Below, in pieces: positions 1-9,341 of a stretch of DNA of 64,000 bases; position 1 is the first letter of the stretch; each line of letters starts with the position of its first letter. The stretch covers positions 1 through 64,000 of the forward strand of contig BMAT01010395.1 in NCBI GenBank assembly GCA_019649035.1. The letters run 5' to 3'. Origin of the DNA: Elysia marginata (taxonomy: Eukaryota > Mollusca > Gastropoda > Plakobranchidae). A program made the position numbers and the translations under genes. Under the pieces are notes generated by a model. The model was not told where the DNA came from. It was given only the letters and a program-made list of their open reading frames with translations, and did not search any database.

Positions 1-1575
1 ACAGATAGCTCAGAAGGAGTAGGTGATGTGAGAACTGTAATTGACGGACAGCAACGATTGACCACATTAAATATTTTTTTTAAAGTCTATTGGTTAGCCA
101 TAGCAAGAGATGACTTATTTAGAGACAGATTTGGACTTCCAAAATATGAACAAGAAACTGATGATCAGTTCACTCTATTGCATAATCATAACGATATAGA
201 GTCTTTTGAAAAAGTTCTAAACCTTGAGTCACTAGACGACATTGAGGGAAAAGAAGGGGATAGGATTATTGAAGCATATAACTTTTTTAAAGAAAAAATA
301 GACAAAGAAAAAATAGATTCTCAAACAATTATAAATAATGTAATCTTTGTTGTCATTGACTTGGATAGAGAAGACGACGAACAACAGATTTTTGATACAA
401 TCAATTCACTTGGAGTTACGCTAACAACAGCAGAATTATTAAAAAACTTTTTTTTCAACAGAGATGATTTAACTAAATACCGTGAATATTGGAAAAATCT
501 TTTTGAAAGAGATGATGAAGTAAAAGGATATTGGGATAGGGAAATTACAACAGGTCGTCTTAAAAGGGCACTTATAGATATATTTTTTTACGCATATCTG
601 CAAATCAAAATCCAAGAAAAGGACTTAAAGATAACAAGCAACCACAAAAATCAGTTCTCAAAAGTGGATACACTTTTTGAATCATACAAAACACTGATCA
701 AAGAATATAAACGACTTAGCAAAGATAACTTACTAGTCGAAATTAAAGAGTATGCAGAGCTCTTTAAGGAAAATTTTGATTACGATAGTATTTCTAAAGA
801 ATTAATTCCTGATTTTGGAATTCAGAGAATAAATGTAATTATTTTTGGTTTAGGGAATTCTACGCTCATTCCTTATGTTTTATTTATTCTTAAAAATGTA
901 GAAGATGAAAATGAGAGAAACGAGTTATTTGGCTTTATAGAAAGCTATATAATGCGTAGAATGGTGGCGAGAATAACGAGTAAAAATGACAACAAATTTT
1001 TTACAGAGAGCTTAATATCAAAGGAGATTGTATCAAAAAAGAAATTAAAAGAACATTTGAGGACTCAAGATGATACAACAAATTATCTGCCCGGAGATGA
1101 AGAACTGGAAGAAGCTTTTCACAACTTTAATTTGATTAACACACAAGCCAGGGGCATAATTTATTTTCTTGAATCTAGAATTAGAAATAAAGAAAAACAA
1201 GCGACTAGACTTTTAGGTATTGATAAGTATACTCTAGAACATTTAATGCCAAAAAAATGGGAGAACCAATGGGAAAAAGTACCAATAAAAAAATTGAGAG
1301 GTGAAAAATTGGAAGGTAAAGAATTGAGAAATTTCAAGCTGAAAACATTAGGTAACCTGGCAATTATTACTCAAAAGTTAAATAATGCAATTCGAGATTC
1401 TGATTGGAAAACCAAAAAAGATGGAAAAGATGGAAAAAGCAACGGGTTAAGACATTTCTCTGGTGGAATAGAAACACTTAGCCCTTATTTAGATAAGCCC
1501 AATTGGGACGAAAAAGCAATACATGACCGAGCTAACTTTCTATTTGAAAAAGCAAGGGGAATATGGAAAGTCTAA
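1..1575 (+). CDS. DUF262/DUF1524 protein, GmrSD-like restriction factor (5' end outside window)
   Basis: The frame is open from the first base of the window, so the start lies outside it; GTG at 28 is only the first possible internal start. The DUF262 (GmrS-like, ParB-fold nuclease/NTPase) signature VIDGQQRLTTL is near the visible N-terminus. Near the C-terminus the segment YTLEHLMPKKWENQW matches the His-x-x-Pro core of DUF1524 (GmrD-like HNH nuclease). Proteins that fuse these two domains include type IV enzymes that cut modified phage DNA, and the same pair occurs in other defence systems. A defence role is inferred from the family. The host's CRISPR genes lie about 12 kb away. Confidence 0.8.
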   Translation, partial: TDSSEGVGDVRTVIDGQQRLTTLNIFFKVYWLAIARDDLFRDRFGLPKYEQETDDQFTLLHNHNDIESFEKVLNLESLDDIEGKEGDRIIEAYNFFKEKIDKEKIDSQTIINNVIFVVIDLDREDDEQQIFDTINSLGVTLTTAELLKNFFFNRDDLTKYREYWKNLFERDDEVKGYWDREITTGRLKRALIDIFFYAYLQIKIQEKDLKITSNHKNQFSKVDTLFESYKTLIKEYKRLSKDNLLVEIKEYAELFKENFDYDSISKELIPDFGIQRINVIIFGLGNSTLIPYVLFILKNVEDENERNELFGFIESYIMRRMVARITSKNDNKFFTESLISKEIVSKKKLKEHLRTQDDTTNYLPGDEELEEAFHNFNLINTQARGIIYFLESRIRNKEKQATRLLGIDKYTLEHLMPKKWENQWEKVPIKKLRGEKLEGKELRNFKLKTLGNLAIITQKLNNAIRDSDWKTKKDGKDGKSNGLRHFSGGIETLSPYLDKPNWDEKAIHDRANFLFEKARGIWKV

Positions 1576-1640
1576 GTTAAACTAATGGGTGCGACCAATC
1601 AGGAGAATCGTTTGCAGACTAATTTAACACATGTTTCGAA
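1573..1640 (-). repeat. Dispersed intergenic repeat, copy A
   Basis: Read on the minus strand, this stretch aligns over about 58 bases with 48934-48995. Shared blocks include TTAAA-TAGT, AAAC and TTGGT-GCAC-C. Related copies lie at 61421-61488, 52468-52510 and, as a short piece, 40150-40172. It follows directly on the DUF262 stop codon. Confidence 0.5.
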
Positions 1641-2204
1641 GTTGATTTTTTTGTGTGTCCTCGATCTATTTGTTTTTCAAGGTATTGAGGTCTATTTTTT
1701 GAGGAATATATTGCCTAATCAGTTTATCTAAAGCTATTAAAACGGTATTGTCCTATGCGGGTAGAAAAGGGTATTGACTAATTCATAGAACTAGCTAAAA
1801 TATGGGAACTTATTTCATTTTATCTAATTTTAAAAGTCAAGTCAGACTGAAATGTTTTTTTTTAAAATATTTCATACAAAAAAATGAAAAAATAATTTCA
1901 AGGAAATTAATAGTGAAAATATTTAAATCTTTTTGTTTTGTAGAGTCTCATTTGAGATTAATTTTTATGGACAAACACCCCCCATCCTCATCAATGTAAA
2001 TGGATACTCCTCTAGAGATGTTTTTGGGATATAGAATAGCAAAAAAATATTTTTGTTACTTTAGACTATATGTACAAAAGATTAAGTGATAGAAAAATCC
2101 AAAACCCATAATTTGGAAAATATTTAAACGATACTAGTCTAGCCCCTTGCTAATAGAGAACCTACGAGACTACTTTTCAATAAGATTATGCAGATAAAAA
2201 TTCT
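1641..2204. other. Intergenic stretch with no convincing gene
   Basis: About 560 AT-rich bases lie between the DUF262 gene and rnpB. One 65-codon open frame (1802-1999, plus) has a composition typical of chance AT-rich sequence and no recognisable domain. No tRNA-like fold or clear promoter was seen. Confidence 0.5.
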
Positions 2205-2500
2205 TAAAAAAGCAGACCATAAGCCGGATTCTGTTCAAAGCTTTATCATCTATCTGGGATTTTTGTCACCAAAAACCTCTAACCGCCTACCCTCCAACAT
2301 CGGACAGGCTATCCTCAAGTGCTGGTCTACATGGCGTTGCACCGTATAGAGTTTGCCCGATTTCACTACAGCACTACCTGTACTTCCTTTCTGTTGCACT
2401 TGTCCTCGTTTTTCAACTGACGGGTGTTACCCGCTATACTGCCCTATGGTGTCCGGACTTTCCTCTGCTCAAAAGAACAGCGATAAAGTGGTCTGCTCAC
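2205..2500 (-). ncRNA. rnpB: RNase P RNA (bacterial type A)
   Basis: Read on the minus strand, the 5' part contains GAGGAAAGTCCGGAC, the conserved P4-side block of bacterial RNase P RNA, and the 3' part contains ACAGAATCCGGCTTAT, its universal 3' block. The ends pair: GCAGACCA near 2495 with TGGTCTGC near 2212, forming helix P1. A U-rich run follows P1. The length of about 290 nt is in the range of bacterial type A RNAs. It is the catalytic RNA that trims tRNA 5' ends. The ends are estimated from P1, to within about 10 nt. Confidence 0.93.
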
Positions 2501-2708
2501 CGCGAAGGTACGAAGTTGTACCGTCCCCTTACCATAAGGTAGTTTTTCTACATTAATTTAGGAGTTCATCTGCAAACTGAAACAAGAGTATTCTAGATAC
2601 TTTACAAGTATCCAACGGTCTCTAAGTAGGTTGGCCTCCCCTTTTATTTTAGATAGTAAGTATTCTTAAAAAGATATAAATTCGCGATTGCCCCCTTGTC
2701 TGTACAAG

Positions 2709-3257
2709 ATGATCAAGAAAACAATCCTAACCCCCAAGCAATTTAACATTACGCTACATAGGTTAGTCTGTCAGATACTAGAAAACCACTTGGAACTATC
2801 TGAATTGGCACTTGTTGGTTTACAACCCCGTGGCATCTATTTGGCAGAAAGGATAGCCTCAATGATGAGGGAGAACTATAAAGTTGACAACTTTTCTTTG
2901 GGACATTTGGACATTACTTTCTTTAGAGATGACTTTCGAAGAAATGAAAATCCTTTGCAAGCCAACCAGACAAAAATAGACTTTGTTGTAGAAGGGAAAC
3001 AGCTTGTTATAATAGATGATGTACTCTACACAGGGCGAAGTGTCAACTCTGCTCTAGCCGCAATACAGGCCTTTGGTAGACCGCGTCAAATAGAGTTGCT
3101 TACCCTTATAGATAGAAGGTTTAGTAGGCATCTACCCATACAGCCAAATTACAGAGGGAGGCAGGTAGACGCTTTTTTAAACGAAAGTGTATTGGTAAAG
3201 TGGAAGGAAAATGACGGAGAAGATGGGGTGTATGTTATAGATAAGACGATAAAATGA
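2709..3257 (+). CDS. pyrR: PyrR: pyr regulator / uracil phosphoribosyltransferase
   Basis: This 182-residue type I phosphoribosyltransferase carries the PRPP-binding loop VIIDDVLYTGRSV in its middle, preceded by the LVGLQPRG motif. The family binds pyr mRNA in many bacteria and makes UMP from uracil and PRPP. ATG at 2709 was chosen because it gives the usual N-terminus and length; an upstream TTG at 2688 adds only seven residues. The stop overlaps the pyrB start by four bases, so the two genes are translationally coupled. No clear RNA-binding attenuator was seen upstream. Bacteroidota PyrR may therefore act mainly as an enzyme here; that last point is inference. Confidence 0.95.
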   Translation: MIKKTILTPKQFNITLHRLVCQILENHLELSELALVGLQPRGIYLAERIASMMRENYKVDNFSLGHLDITFFRDDFRRNENPLQANQTKIDFVVEGKQLVIIDDVLYTGRSVNSALAAIQAFGRPRQIELLTLIDRRFSRHLPIQPNYRGRQVDAFLNESVLVKWKENDGEDGVYVIDKTIK

Positions 3258-4177
3258 GCGAATTGAGTGTGGCGCATCTGCTCGGAATCAGACATCTGAA
3301 TTTGTCAGATATTGATTTGATTTTTAAAATGACACAGCATTTTAAGGAGGTTATCAATCGCCCGATTAAGAAAGTTCCAAGCCTTAGAGACATCACTATT
3401 GCTAACTTATTTTTTGAAAATAGTACGCGTACCAAACACTCATTTGAGTTGGCAGAAAAGCGGTTATCGGCAGATTTTATCAATTTTTCTTCGGGCACAT
3501 CTTCCATAAAAAAAGGAGAGACGCTTATAGACACTGTAAAGAATATTCTCTCTATGAAGGTTGATATGATTGTGATAAGGCATCCCAATTCCGGAGTCTG
3601 TGAGTATCTGTCTAAACATATCAACGCAAAAATTATAAATGCAGGCGACGGCACCAATGAACACCCCACTCAAGCCCTTTTGGACTGTTTTTCTATCAAG
3701 GAAAAGTTAGGAACTCTTGAGGACAAAAATATTTTGATCGTAGGTGATATTTTGCATTCAAGGGTTGCGCTGTCTAATATTTTTTCCTTGAAATTATTGG
3801 GAGCCCATGTCAAGGTCTGTGGCACGCCTTCTCTTATTCCAAAACACATAGAGAGCTTGGGGGTATCGGTAGAAACCAACTTAAAGAAGGCCTTAGAATG
3901 GTGCGATGTAGCCAATGTATTGAGAATACAGAATGAGCGAACAGATTTCCCCTATTTCCCTACCACTAGAGATTATGTCAAGCAGTTTGGAATAGACAAA
4001 GTGATAATAGACGCTCTCTCCAAGCCTATTATAATCATGCATCCGGGGCCTATCAACAGGGGGGTTGAGATGACAAGCGATGTGGCAGACTCTGACCAAG
4101 CTATTGTTTTAGACCAAGTAGAAAATGGAGTTGCTGTCAGGATGGCAGTGATTTACCTCTTAGCCCAAAAACTTTAA
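3254..4177 (+). CDS. pyrB: Aspartate carbamoyltransferase catalytic subunit
   Basis: This 307-residue enzyme joins carbamoyl phosphate to L-aspartate, the committed step of pyrimidine synthesis. The carbamoyl-phosphate loop FENSTRTKHSFE lies near residue 55, HPTQALLD near 136 and HPGPINRG near 264, all in family order. The length is normal for the catalytic chain. It overlaps pyrR by four bases and is followed after six bases by a STAS-like gene, so it sits in one transcription unit. No pyrI regulatory chain is present next to it. Confidence 0.97.
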   Translation: MSELSVAHLLGIRHLNLSDIDLIFKMTQHFKEVINRPIKKVPSLRDITIANLFFENSTRTKHSFELAEKRLSADFINFSSGTSSIKKGETLIDTVKNILSMKVDMIVIRHPNSGVCEYLSKHINAKIINAGDGTNEHPTQALLDCFSIKEKLGTLEDKNILIVGDILHSRVALSNIFSLKLLGAHVKVCGTPSLIPKHIESLGVSVETNLKKALEWCDVANVLRIQNERTDFPYFPTTRDYVKQFGIDKVIIDALSKPIIIMHPGPINRGVEMTSDVADSDQAIVLDQVENGVAVRMAVIYLLAQKL

Positions 4178-4183
4178 AAAATA

Positions 4184-4489
4184 ATGAGCTATCCGGATCG
4201 TATTACCCTCATATATGACGAAGCAAATCCGTCTTCCATACTTAAGGAAGTGGTCAAAAACTCCCAAAAGAATATTATTTTGGATTGTGAGCATGCTAAA
4301 ATTTCTGATACAGTATTATTAGAGATCAGTAAACTCTCAGTAAAACAGAAAGCCACTGGGAAGTCTTTTGTGTTGGTTTCAAAGGCTTTATCGGGTACTG
4401 AGACAACATCTATAGTGGTTGTACCGACGCTAATTGAAGCCAAAGAGATTGTTGACCTTGAGGATATAGAAAGGGATTTAGGCTTATGA
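4184..4489 (+). CDS. Small STAS-like conserved protein
   Basis: This 101-residue protein has the alternating hydrophobic strand/helix pattern of a STAS or anti-sigma-antagonist fold: NIILDCEHAKISD, then a Gly/Lys turn and KSFVLVSKAL. It has no signal peptide or membrane segment. It overlaps rnz by four bases. A small protein of this type directly before rnz is, as I recall it, a common arrangement in Flavobacteria. Its substrate or partner is unknown, and the assignment rests on fold pattern and context, not on a diagnostic motif. Confidence 0.7.
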   Translation: MSYPDRITLIYDEANPSSILKEVVKNSQKNIILDCEHAKISDTVLLEISKLSVKQKATGKSFVLVSKALSGTETTSIVVVPTLIEAKEIVDLEDIERDLGL

Positions 4490-5406
4490 AGTTAACTATT
4501 TTAGGTTGCTATGCGGCGGTACCCCGAGAGGGTACAAATGCTACTTCTCAGATTTTGGAAGTGAGTAATCAAATATTCCTTATAGATTGCGGTGAGGGGA
4601 CTCAGGTACAACTCAGAAAGAATAAAATACGCTTTTCTAAGATTGAACATATCTTTATTTCCCACCTACACGGCGACCATTTTTTTGGATTGCCGGGATT
4701 GATTTCCTCCTTTCAGCTTATGGGACGCTCTAGACCATTGCATATCTACGGTCCAAAAGGCATAAAACTTGTAATACAGACAATCATGGACGCTACAAAA
4801 ACTAGCGAAATATTCCCTCTATTTTTTCACGAAATAGGGAGCTTATCTTCTGAATTTATTTATGGGGATGATGATATTTCTGTCTACACTATTCCTCTAA
4901 ATCACCGGGTTTACACAAACGGATTCTTGTTTAAAGAGAAGCCCCCCAAACGCAATCTAAATATAACGGCTTTAGAAACATATAATGTAGATATTTCACA
5001 TTACAAAAGCCTGAAAGAGGGGCAAGATTTGAAACTAAAAAATGGAACCGTAGTCCCCAATGACGAATTGACATTTGAACCGAAATGTCCAAAGATTTAC
5101 GCCTATTGCAGTGATACTATGTACAGCGAAACTATCGCAAGGGCAGTAAGAGGTGCTCATATACTCTATCATGAGTCTACTTTTTTGGAACAACACACTT
5201 ACCTCACCCCAAAAACAGGTCACGCTACTGCCAAACAAGCCGCTCAAATAGCCAAACAGGCGGAGGTCAAATGGCTTATTTTAGGGCATTATTCCACTCG
5301 TTATAGAGACATAAAATATTTCAAAAAAGAAGCGCAGGAAGTCTTTGAAAATGTCTTGTTAGCAGATGATGGTAAAGTATTTGATTTTGATACCCTTTTA
5401 AAATGA
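4486..5406 (+). CDS. rnz: Ribonuclease Z
   Basis: This 306-residue metallo-beta-lactamase-fold enzyme removes 3' trailers from tRNA precursors. The zinc motif HLHGDH appears in FISHLHGDHFFGLPG near residue 60. Further ligands lie in LNHRV, the YCSDT block near residue 205 and LGHYSTRY near residue 268, in RNase Z order. The length is typical of the short bacterial form. It starts inside the stop of the STAS-like gene and ends four bases into mnmA, so the three genes are tightly coupled, two of them serving tRNA maturation. Confidence 0.96.
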   Translation: MKLTILGCYAAVPREGTNATSQILEVSNQIFLIDCGEGTQVQLRKNKIRFSKIEHIFISHLHGDHFFGLPGLISSFQLMGRSRPLHIYGPKGIKLVIQTIMDATKTSEIFPLFFHEIGSLSSEFIYGDDDISVYTIPLNHRVYTNGFLFKEKPPKRNLNITALETYNVDISHYKSLKEGQDLKLKNGTVVPNDELTFEPKCPKIYAYCSDTMYSETIARAVRGAHILYHESTFLEQHTYLTPKTGHATAKQAAQIAKQAEVKWLILGHYSTRYRDIKYFKKEAQEVFENVLLADDGKVFDFDTLLK

Positions 5407-6587
5407 ATCGTGTAGCGGTAGGACTTTCGGGAGGTGTAGATTCTAGTGTGGCGGCATATCTTTTGCGTGAGCAGGGCTATGATGTCATCGGCATTTTTAT
5501 GAAAAATTGGCATGACGATGCCGTCATCATTTCCAATGAATGTCCTTGGGTAGAAGATAGTAATGACGCGATGTTGGTTGCCGAAAAATTGGGTTTACCC
5601 TTTTATTCGGTTGATTTGAGCAAAGCATACAAGGAGCAGGTTGTAAACTATATGTTTGCCGAATACGGAAAGGGGAAAACGCCTAACCCCGATGTACTCT
5701 GTAATAGAGAGATAAAGTTCGATGCTTTTTTGAAGTTTGCAGAAACTCTAAAAGCAGATTTTGTCGCTACGGGGCACTACTGCCGTAAAGGTCATTTGAT
5801 AAAAGAAAATAAGCTGATTTATAGACTGTTATCAGGCTTGGATGAGGAGAAAGACCAGTCCTATTTTTTGTGCCAAATATCTCAAAATCAGATTGGTAAG
5901 GCTCTATTTCCGATAGGCCATCTGACAAAGAAAAGGGTCAGGGAAATAGCTCAAGAGCAAGGTTTTGTTACAGCTCAAAAAAAGGACTCTCAAGGGCTTT
6001 GCTTTGTCGGAAAGGTCAAGTTGCCGGTATTCTTGCAACAACAATTAAAATCTAAAAAAGGGAAGATCATAGAGATCAATAAAAACAGTAATCTGTATAA
6101 GGAATATTTCCAAAGCCAGAGTAAATGTGAGTCGCTACTGTATCATTCCAAAAAAATATGTTATAGGCAGGAAGACGGTCTTTGCATAGGGTATCATCAG
6201 GGGGCTCATTTTTACACGGTTGGGCAGAGGAGAGGGTTGCATATAGGGGGGAAAATAGAGCCACTTTATGTGATAGGTACGGACATAAACAGTAATACTG
6301 TATTTGTGGGAGAGGGGAAAGACCACTCTGGTCTGTGGCGAAAGGCTCTAAAGATAAGCCCCGGAGAGATCAACTGGGTAAGGAGGGATATGGAAATATC
6401 CGAAGGGGAATCAATGCAAGTAAAGACAAGGATAAGATACCGACAGCCTTTTCAGAAAGCTATTTTGACAAAATGTGACGGTCAGTTTTTTGTGTTATTT
6501 GATAAGCCTCAAAATGCCGTTACCTCTGGTCAATTTGTAGCGTGGTATTTGGGGCATGAACTTATCGGATCTGGGGTTATTGATTGA
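5403..6587 (+). CDS. mnmA: tRNA 2-thiouridylase MnmA
   Basis: This 394-residue PP-loop enzyme adds sulfur to U34 of Lys, Glu and Gln tRNAs. The ATP pyrophosphatase motif GLSGGVDSS is at residue 8. The first catalytic Cys is in NPDVLCNREIKF and the second in QGLCFVGKV; ATGHYCRK between them is also a family landmark. It overlaps rnz by four bases. MnmE, which modifies the same wobble base, is encoded separately at 51.1 kb. Confidence 0.97.
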   Translation: MNRVAVGLSGGVDSSVAAYLLREQGYDVIGIFMKNWHDDAVIISNECPWVEDSNDAMLVAEKLGLPFYSVDLSKAYKEQVVNYMFAEYGKGKTPNPDVLCNREIKFDAFLKFAETLKADFVATGHYCRKGHLIKENKLIYRLLSGLDEEKDQSYFLCQISQNQIGKALFPIGHLTKKRVREIAQEQGFVTAQKKDSQGLCFVGKVKLPVFLQQQLKSKKGKIIEINKNSNLYKEYFQSQSKCESLLYHSKKICYRQEDGLCIGYHQGAHFYTVGQRRGLHIGGKIEPLYVIGTDINSNTVFVGEGKDHSGLWRKALKISPGEINWVRRDMEISEGESMQVKTRIRYRQPFQKAILTKCDGQFFVLFDKPQNAVTSGQFVAWYLGHELIGSGVID

Positions 6588-6615
6588 ATCAGCATTGTGA
6601 TACTTTGTAAGTATT

Positions 6616-6879
6616 TTGAAGTATAAATTGGTCTTATTTTTAGAGTTGGTTTTTTTGTTTTCAGAGATAAGACCTCTGTTGCCTTTGGCAGACTATACTA
6701 TCGATTACAATTATGTATCGGAGATACTATTTATGAATAAAAATAGACCAAAGATGGCTTGCCACGGAAAATATTACTTGAATATAGAACTGAAAAAAGC
6801 TAATAGAAACACTCCCCAGCCGGTACAATTACAGCTACGAAAAGATTACAATTATTTAGTTAACAAAATTTTAATTTAA
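6616..6879 (+). CDS. Small secreted protein with a CHGK motif
   Basis: This 87-residue protein has a hydrophobic N-terminus (KYKLVLFLELVFLFSEI) that fits a signal peptide. The core KMACHGKYYLNIELKKA resembles short Bacteroidota proteins with CxGKC-type motifs that precede outer-membrane transporters; the second Cys is Tyr here. The start is TTG at 6616, which leaves a full signal sequence. The next gene follows after four bases. I infer a metal- or envelope-related role from the pairing with the Met/His-rich protein downstream; no function is established by sequence alone. Confidence 0.6.
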   Translation: MKYKLVLFLELVFLFSEIRPLLPLADYTIDYNYVSEILFMNKNRPKMACHGKYYLNIELKKANRNTPQPVQLQLRKDYNYLVNKILI

Positions 6880-6883
6880 AAAA

Positions 6884-8020
6884 ATGAAAAAAGTATTGTT
6901 GCCCATATTGGGCATTTTTATGCTATGCGCTAATGCAATAGCACAGCAAGATGAATGGTATGCGTCAAGACCAGATGGACATGCTCCTATAGAGATTATG
7001 GGAGACCATTATCATGAGAAAGGAGAGTTGATGTGTTCTTATAGATATATGTTGATGAAAATGGATGGGGTCAGGAGAGATTCTCACAAGATTAACAAAG
7101 AAGAGGTGTTGAAAAAATACCAAATGTCTCCCAACGCGATGACAATGGATATGCATATGTTTGGGGTGATGTATGCCCTATCGGATAGGGTAACGCTTAT
7201 GGCGATGGGGAGCTATAAAATCCTCCTTATGAAATCTATTTGGATGCAACATAATACAACAAAAAATCCCGTATCCCATAAATTTGATAGTAAAGGAAAT
7301 AATATTACTAAGTCAAAAAACAAGGGGGCACCTATAAACTCGGGATTTTCTGACACTAAGGTGGGTACTTTGATAAAGATTTTTAACAAAACCTCACAGT
7401 CTCTACACCTAAATACGATGCTCATTATCCCGACGGGGAGTATTGAGGAGAAAGGCACAACAATGTCCGTAGATTTAAGGTCGGCTTATCCTATGCAATT
7501 GGGTGCCGGCAGTTGGGGTACGATGCTAGGATTTACCTATCTCGTGCAGGGGGAAGCGCTTTCTGGAGGAGTACAGCCTATTATTACCAATTATTTTGGA
7601 GATAATCCCGAAGGTTATAAAATTGGAAACAAGATAAACCTATCAAGCTGGATGGCTTTCAAGGCTAGTGATTGGGTATCTGTTTCGGCAGTATTGCAGT
7701 ATCAACTTCAATCCAAAACCGAAGGGAGCGACCCGATTATAAAAGAACAAAATAACAAGATGTTTGAAAAAGCTGGAAAACGTCATATGATGCCTGGTTT
7801 TGAATCGACTTTTCTCGGGGGAAGCATTCTCAATACAGGTCTGGGGGTTAATCTCTATGTTCCCAAAGGCATTTTGAAAGGTATAAGGTTGGGCGTTCAA
7901 TATTCCCTTCCTATCCATCAAGATGTGAATGGGATACAAATGTCTATACAGAATAATTTCACACTAGGCTTACAATATAGTTTGAAAGTAAATCACAGGT
8001 TAGGAAAACCTAAACCGTGA
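6884..8020 (+). CDS. Outer-membrane barrel protein rich in Met and His, possible metal transporter
   Basis: This 378-residue protein has a signal peptide (MKKVLLPILGIFMLCANAIAQ). The mature N-terminus reads RPDGHAPIEIMGDHYHEKGE. A Met-rich stretch follows (MTMDMHMFGVM). Amphipathic strands, each ending in aromatic residues, fill the rest, as in an outer-membrane beta-barrel. Met/His-rich N-termini of this kind occur in Bacteroidota proteins near copper genes, so copper handling is a reasonable inference, not a demonstrated one. It is probably cotranscribed with the small CHGK protein. Confidence 0.65.
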   Translation: MKKVLLPILGIFMLCANAIAQQDEWYASRPDGHAPIEIMGDHYHEKGELMCSYRYMLMKMDGVRRDSHKINKEEVLKKYQMSPNAMTMDMHMFGVMYALSDRVTLMAMGSYKILLMKSIWMQHNTTKNPVSHKFDSKGNNITKSKNKGAPINSGFSDTKVGTLIKIFNKTSQSLHLNTMLIIPTGSIEEKGTTMSVDLRSAYPMQLGAGSWGTMLGFTYLVQGEALSGGVQPIITNYFGDNPEGYKIGNKINLSSWMAFKASDWVSVSAVLQYQLQSKTEGSDPIIKEQNNKMFEKAGKRHMMPGFESTFLGGSILNTGLGVNLYVPKGILKGIRLGVQYSLPIHQDVNGIQMSIQNNFTLGLQYSLKVNHRLGKPKP

Positions 8021-8054
8021 TCTTTTATGAAATTAGTAGATTTGGGACCAGATT

Positions 8055-9341
8055 ATGTGGTACCAAAGTTTAAATAATAATTCTCAAAAGGCAACTTTCA
8101 AGCAGGCAGTTCAGGATGGGATTGCCCCAGATAACGGATTGTACTTTCCCCAAGAAATAAAACCATTGCCAAAATCTTTTTTCGATTCTTTAAATAAATA
8201 TTCCTATCAGGAGATAGCCTTTGAGACTGTAAAACAATTTGTTGGAGAGGAAATAACGGATAAAAATTTAAACTCCATAATAGAGGAAACATTGTGTTTT
8301 GACTTTCCTTTGGTTTGTGTAAAGGAGGGGGTTTACAGCCTAGAACTGTTTCACGGTCCTACGATGGCATTTAAGGATGTCGGAGCGAGGTTTATGTCGA
8401 GGAGCTTGACTTACCTTGATGATTCTTCCAAAGATATAACTGTTTTAGTAGCCACTTCGGGGGACACTGGTGGGGCTGTAGCCAGTGGCTTTTGGAAAGT
8501 GCCCGGAGTGAAAGTAGTAATTCTTTTCCCCTCGGGTAAGGTGAGTGAAATACAAGAAAAACAACTGACTACTTTTGACGAAAATGTCAAAGCCATAGAA
8601 GTTGAAGGCACTTTTGATGACTGTCAGAGTATGGTAAGAAAGGCTTTTTTAGATAGCGATTTTTCATCACTAAACCTCACTTCTGCAAACTCCATTAATG
8701 TGGCAAGGTGGTTGCCACAAATGTTCTATTATTTTTTTGCCTACAAGCAGTTGAAAAATAAAGATAAGGACTTTGTTTTCTCTGTCCCGAGTGGGAATTT
8801 TGGTAATATTTGTGCAGGAATTGTATCAAAGCGTTTGGGTTTGCCTGTTCAGAAGTTTGTAGCATCTACTAATCTAAATGATACCGTACCCAATTATTTA
8901 GATACGGGTATTTACACTCCCAAACCTTCAAAAGCCACAATATCTAATGCTATGGATGTGGGTAACCCGAGTAACTTCCCGAGAATACAGCGTTTGTTTC
9001 AGGATAGTTTAGCACTTTTGAAAAAGGAGTTTGTGTCGTATAGTTTTGATGATAACCAGACTCGAGAGGCCCTAAAGACGCTTTTCCATAAGTACGATTA
9101 TATTGCAGACCCACACGGTGCAGTGGCCTATCTAGGAGCAGAGAGATTTAGAGAAAAATCACCCGATACTGATGTGATATTTTTGGAAACGGCACACCCG
9201 TCAAAGTTTTTAAATGTAGTAGAAGATACCCTGAATATAAAAATTAAAATACCTAGCCAGATATTATCAGTATTAAACAGAGCCTCTTCTAAGCAAAAAA
9301 TAAGTACTTATGACGATTTTAAATCCTCCCTTTTACTTTGA
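8055..9341 (+). CDS. thrC: Threonine synthase
   Basis: This 428-residue PLP enzyme converts O-phosphohomoserine to threonine. The PLP lysine lies in HGPTMAFKDVGARFM near residue 110, and the phosphate-binding region in VATSGDTGGAV near residue 138; NDTVPNYLDTG is also typical. The length fits the short bacterial class. Upstream thr genes are not adjacent. It ends four bases into the next frame, so the following membrane protein is coupled to it. Confidence 0.97.
   Translation: MWYQSLNNNSQKATFKQAVQDGIAPDNGLYFPQEIKPLPKSFFDSLNKYSYQEIAFETVKQFVGEEITDKNLNSIIEETLCFDFPLVCVKEGVYSLELFHGPTMAFKDVGARFMSRSLTYLDDSSKDITVLVATSGDTGGAVASGFWKVPGVKVVILFPSGKVSEIQEKQLTTFDENVKAIEVEGTFDDCQSMVRKAFLDSDFSSLNLTSANSINVARWLPQMFYYFFAYKQLKNKDKDFVFSVPSGNFGNICAGIVSKRLGLPVQKFVASTNLNDTVPNYLDTGIYTPKPSKATISNAMDVGNPSNFPRIQRLFQDSLALLKKEFVSYSFDDNQTREALKTLFHKYDYIADPHGAVAYLGAERFREKSPDTDVIFLETAHPSKFLNVVEDTLNIKIKIPSQILSVLNRASSKQKISTYDDFKSSLLL

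Noticed and set aside
2353-2556. 67-codon plus-strand frame
   Set aside because: It lies within the RNase P RNA gene and has no protein-like character.
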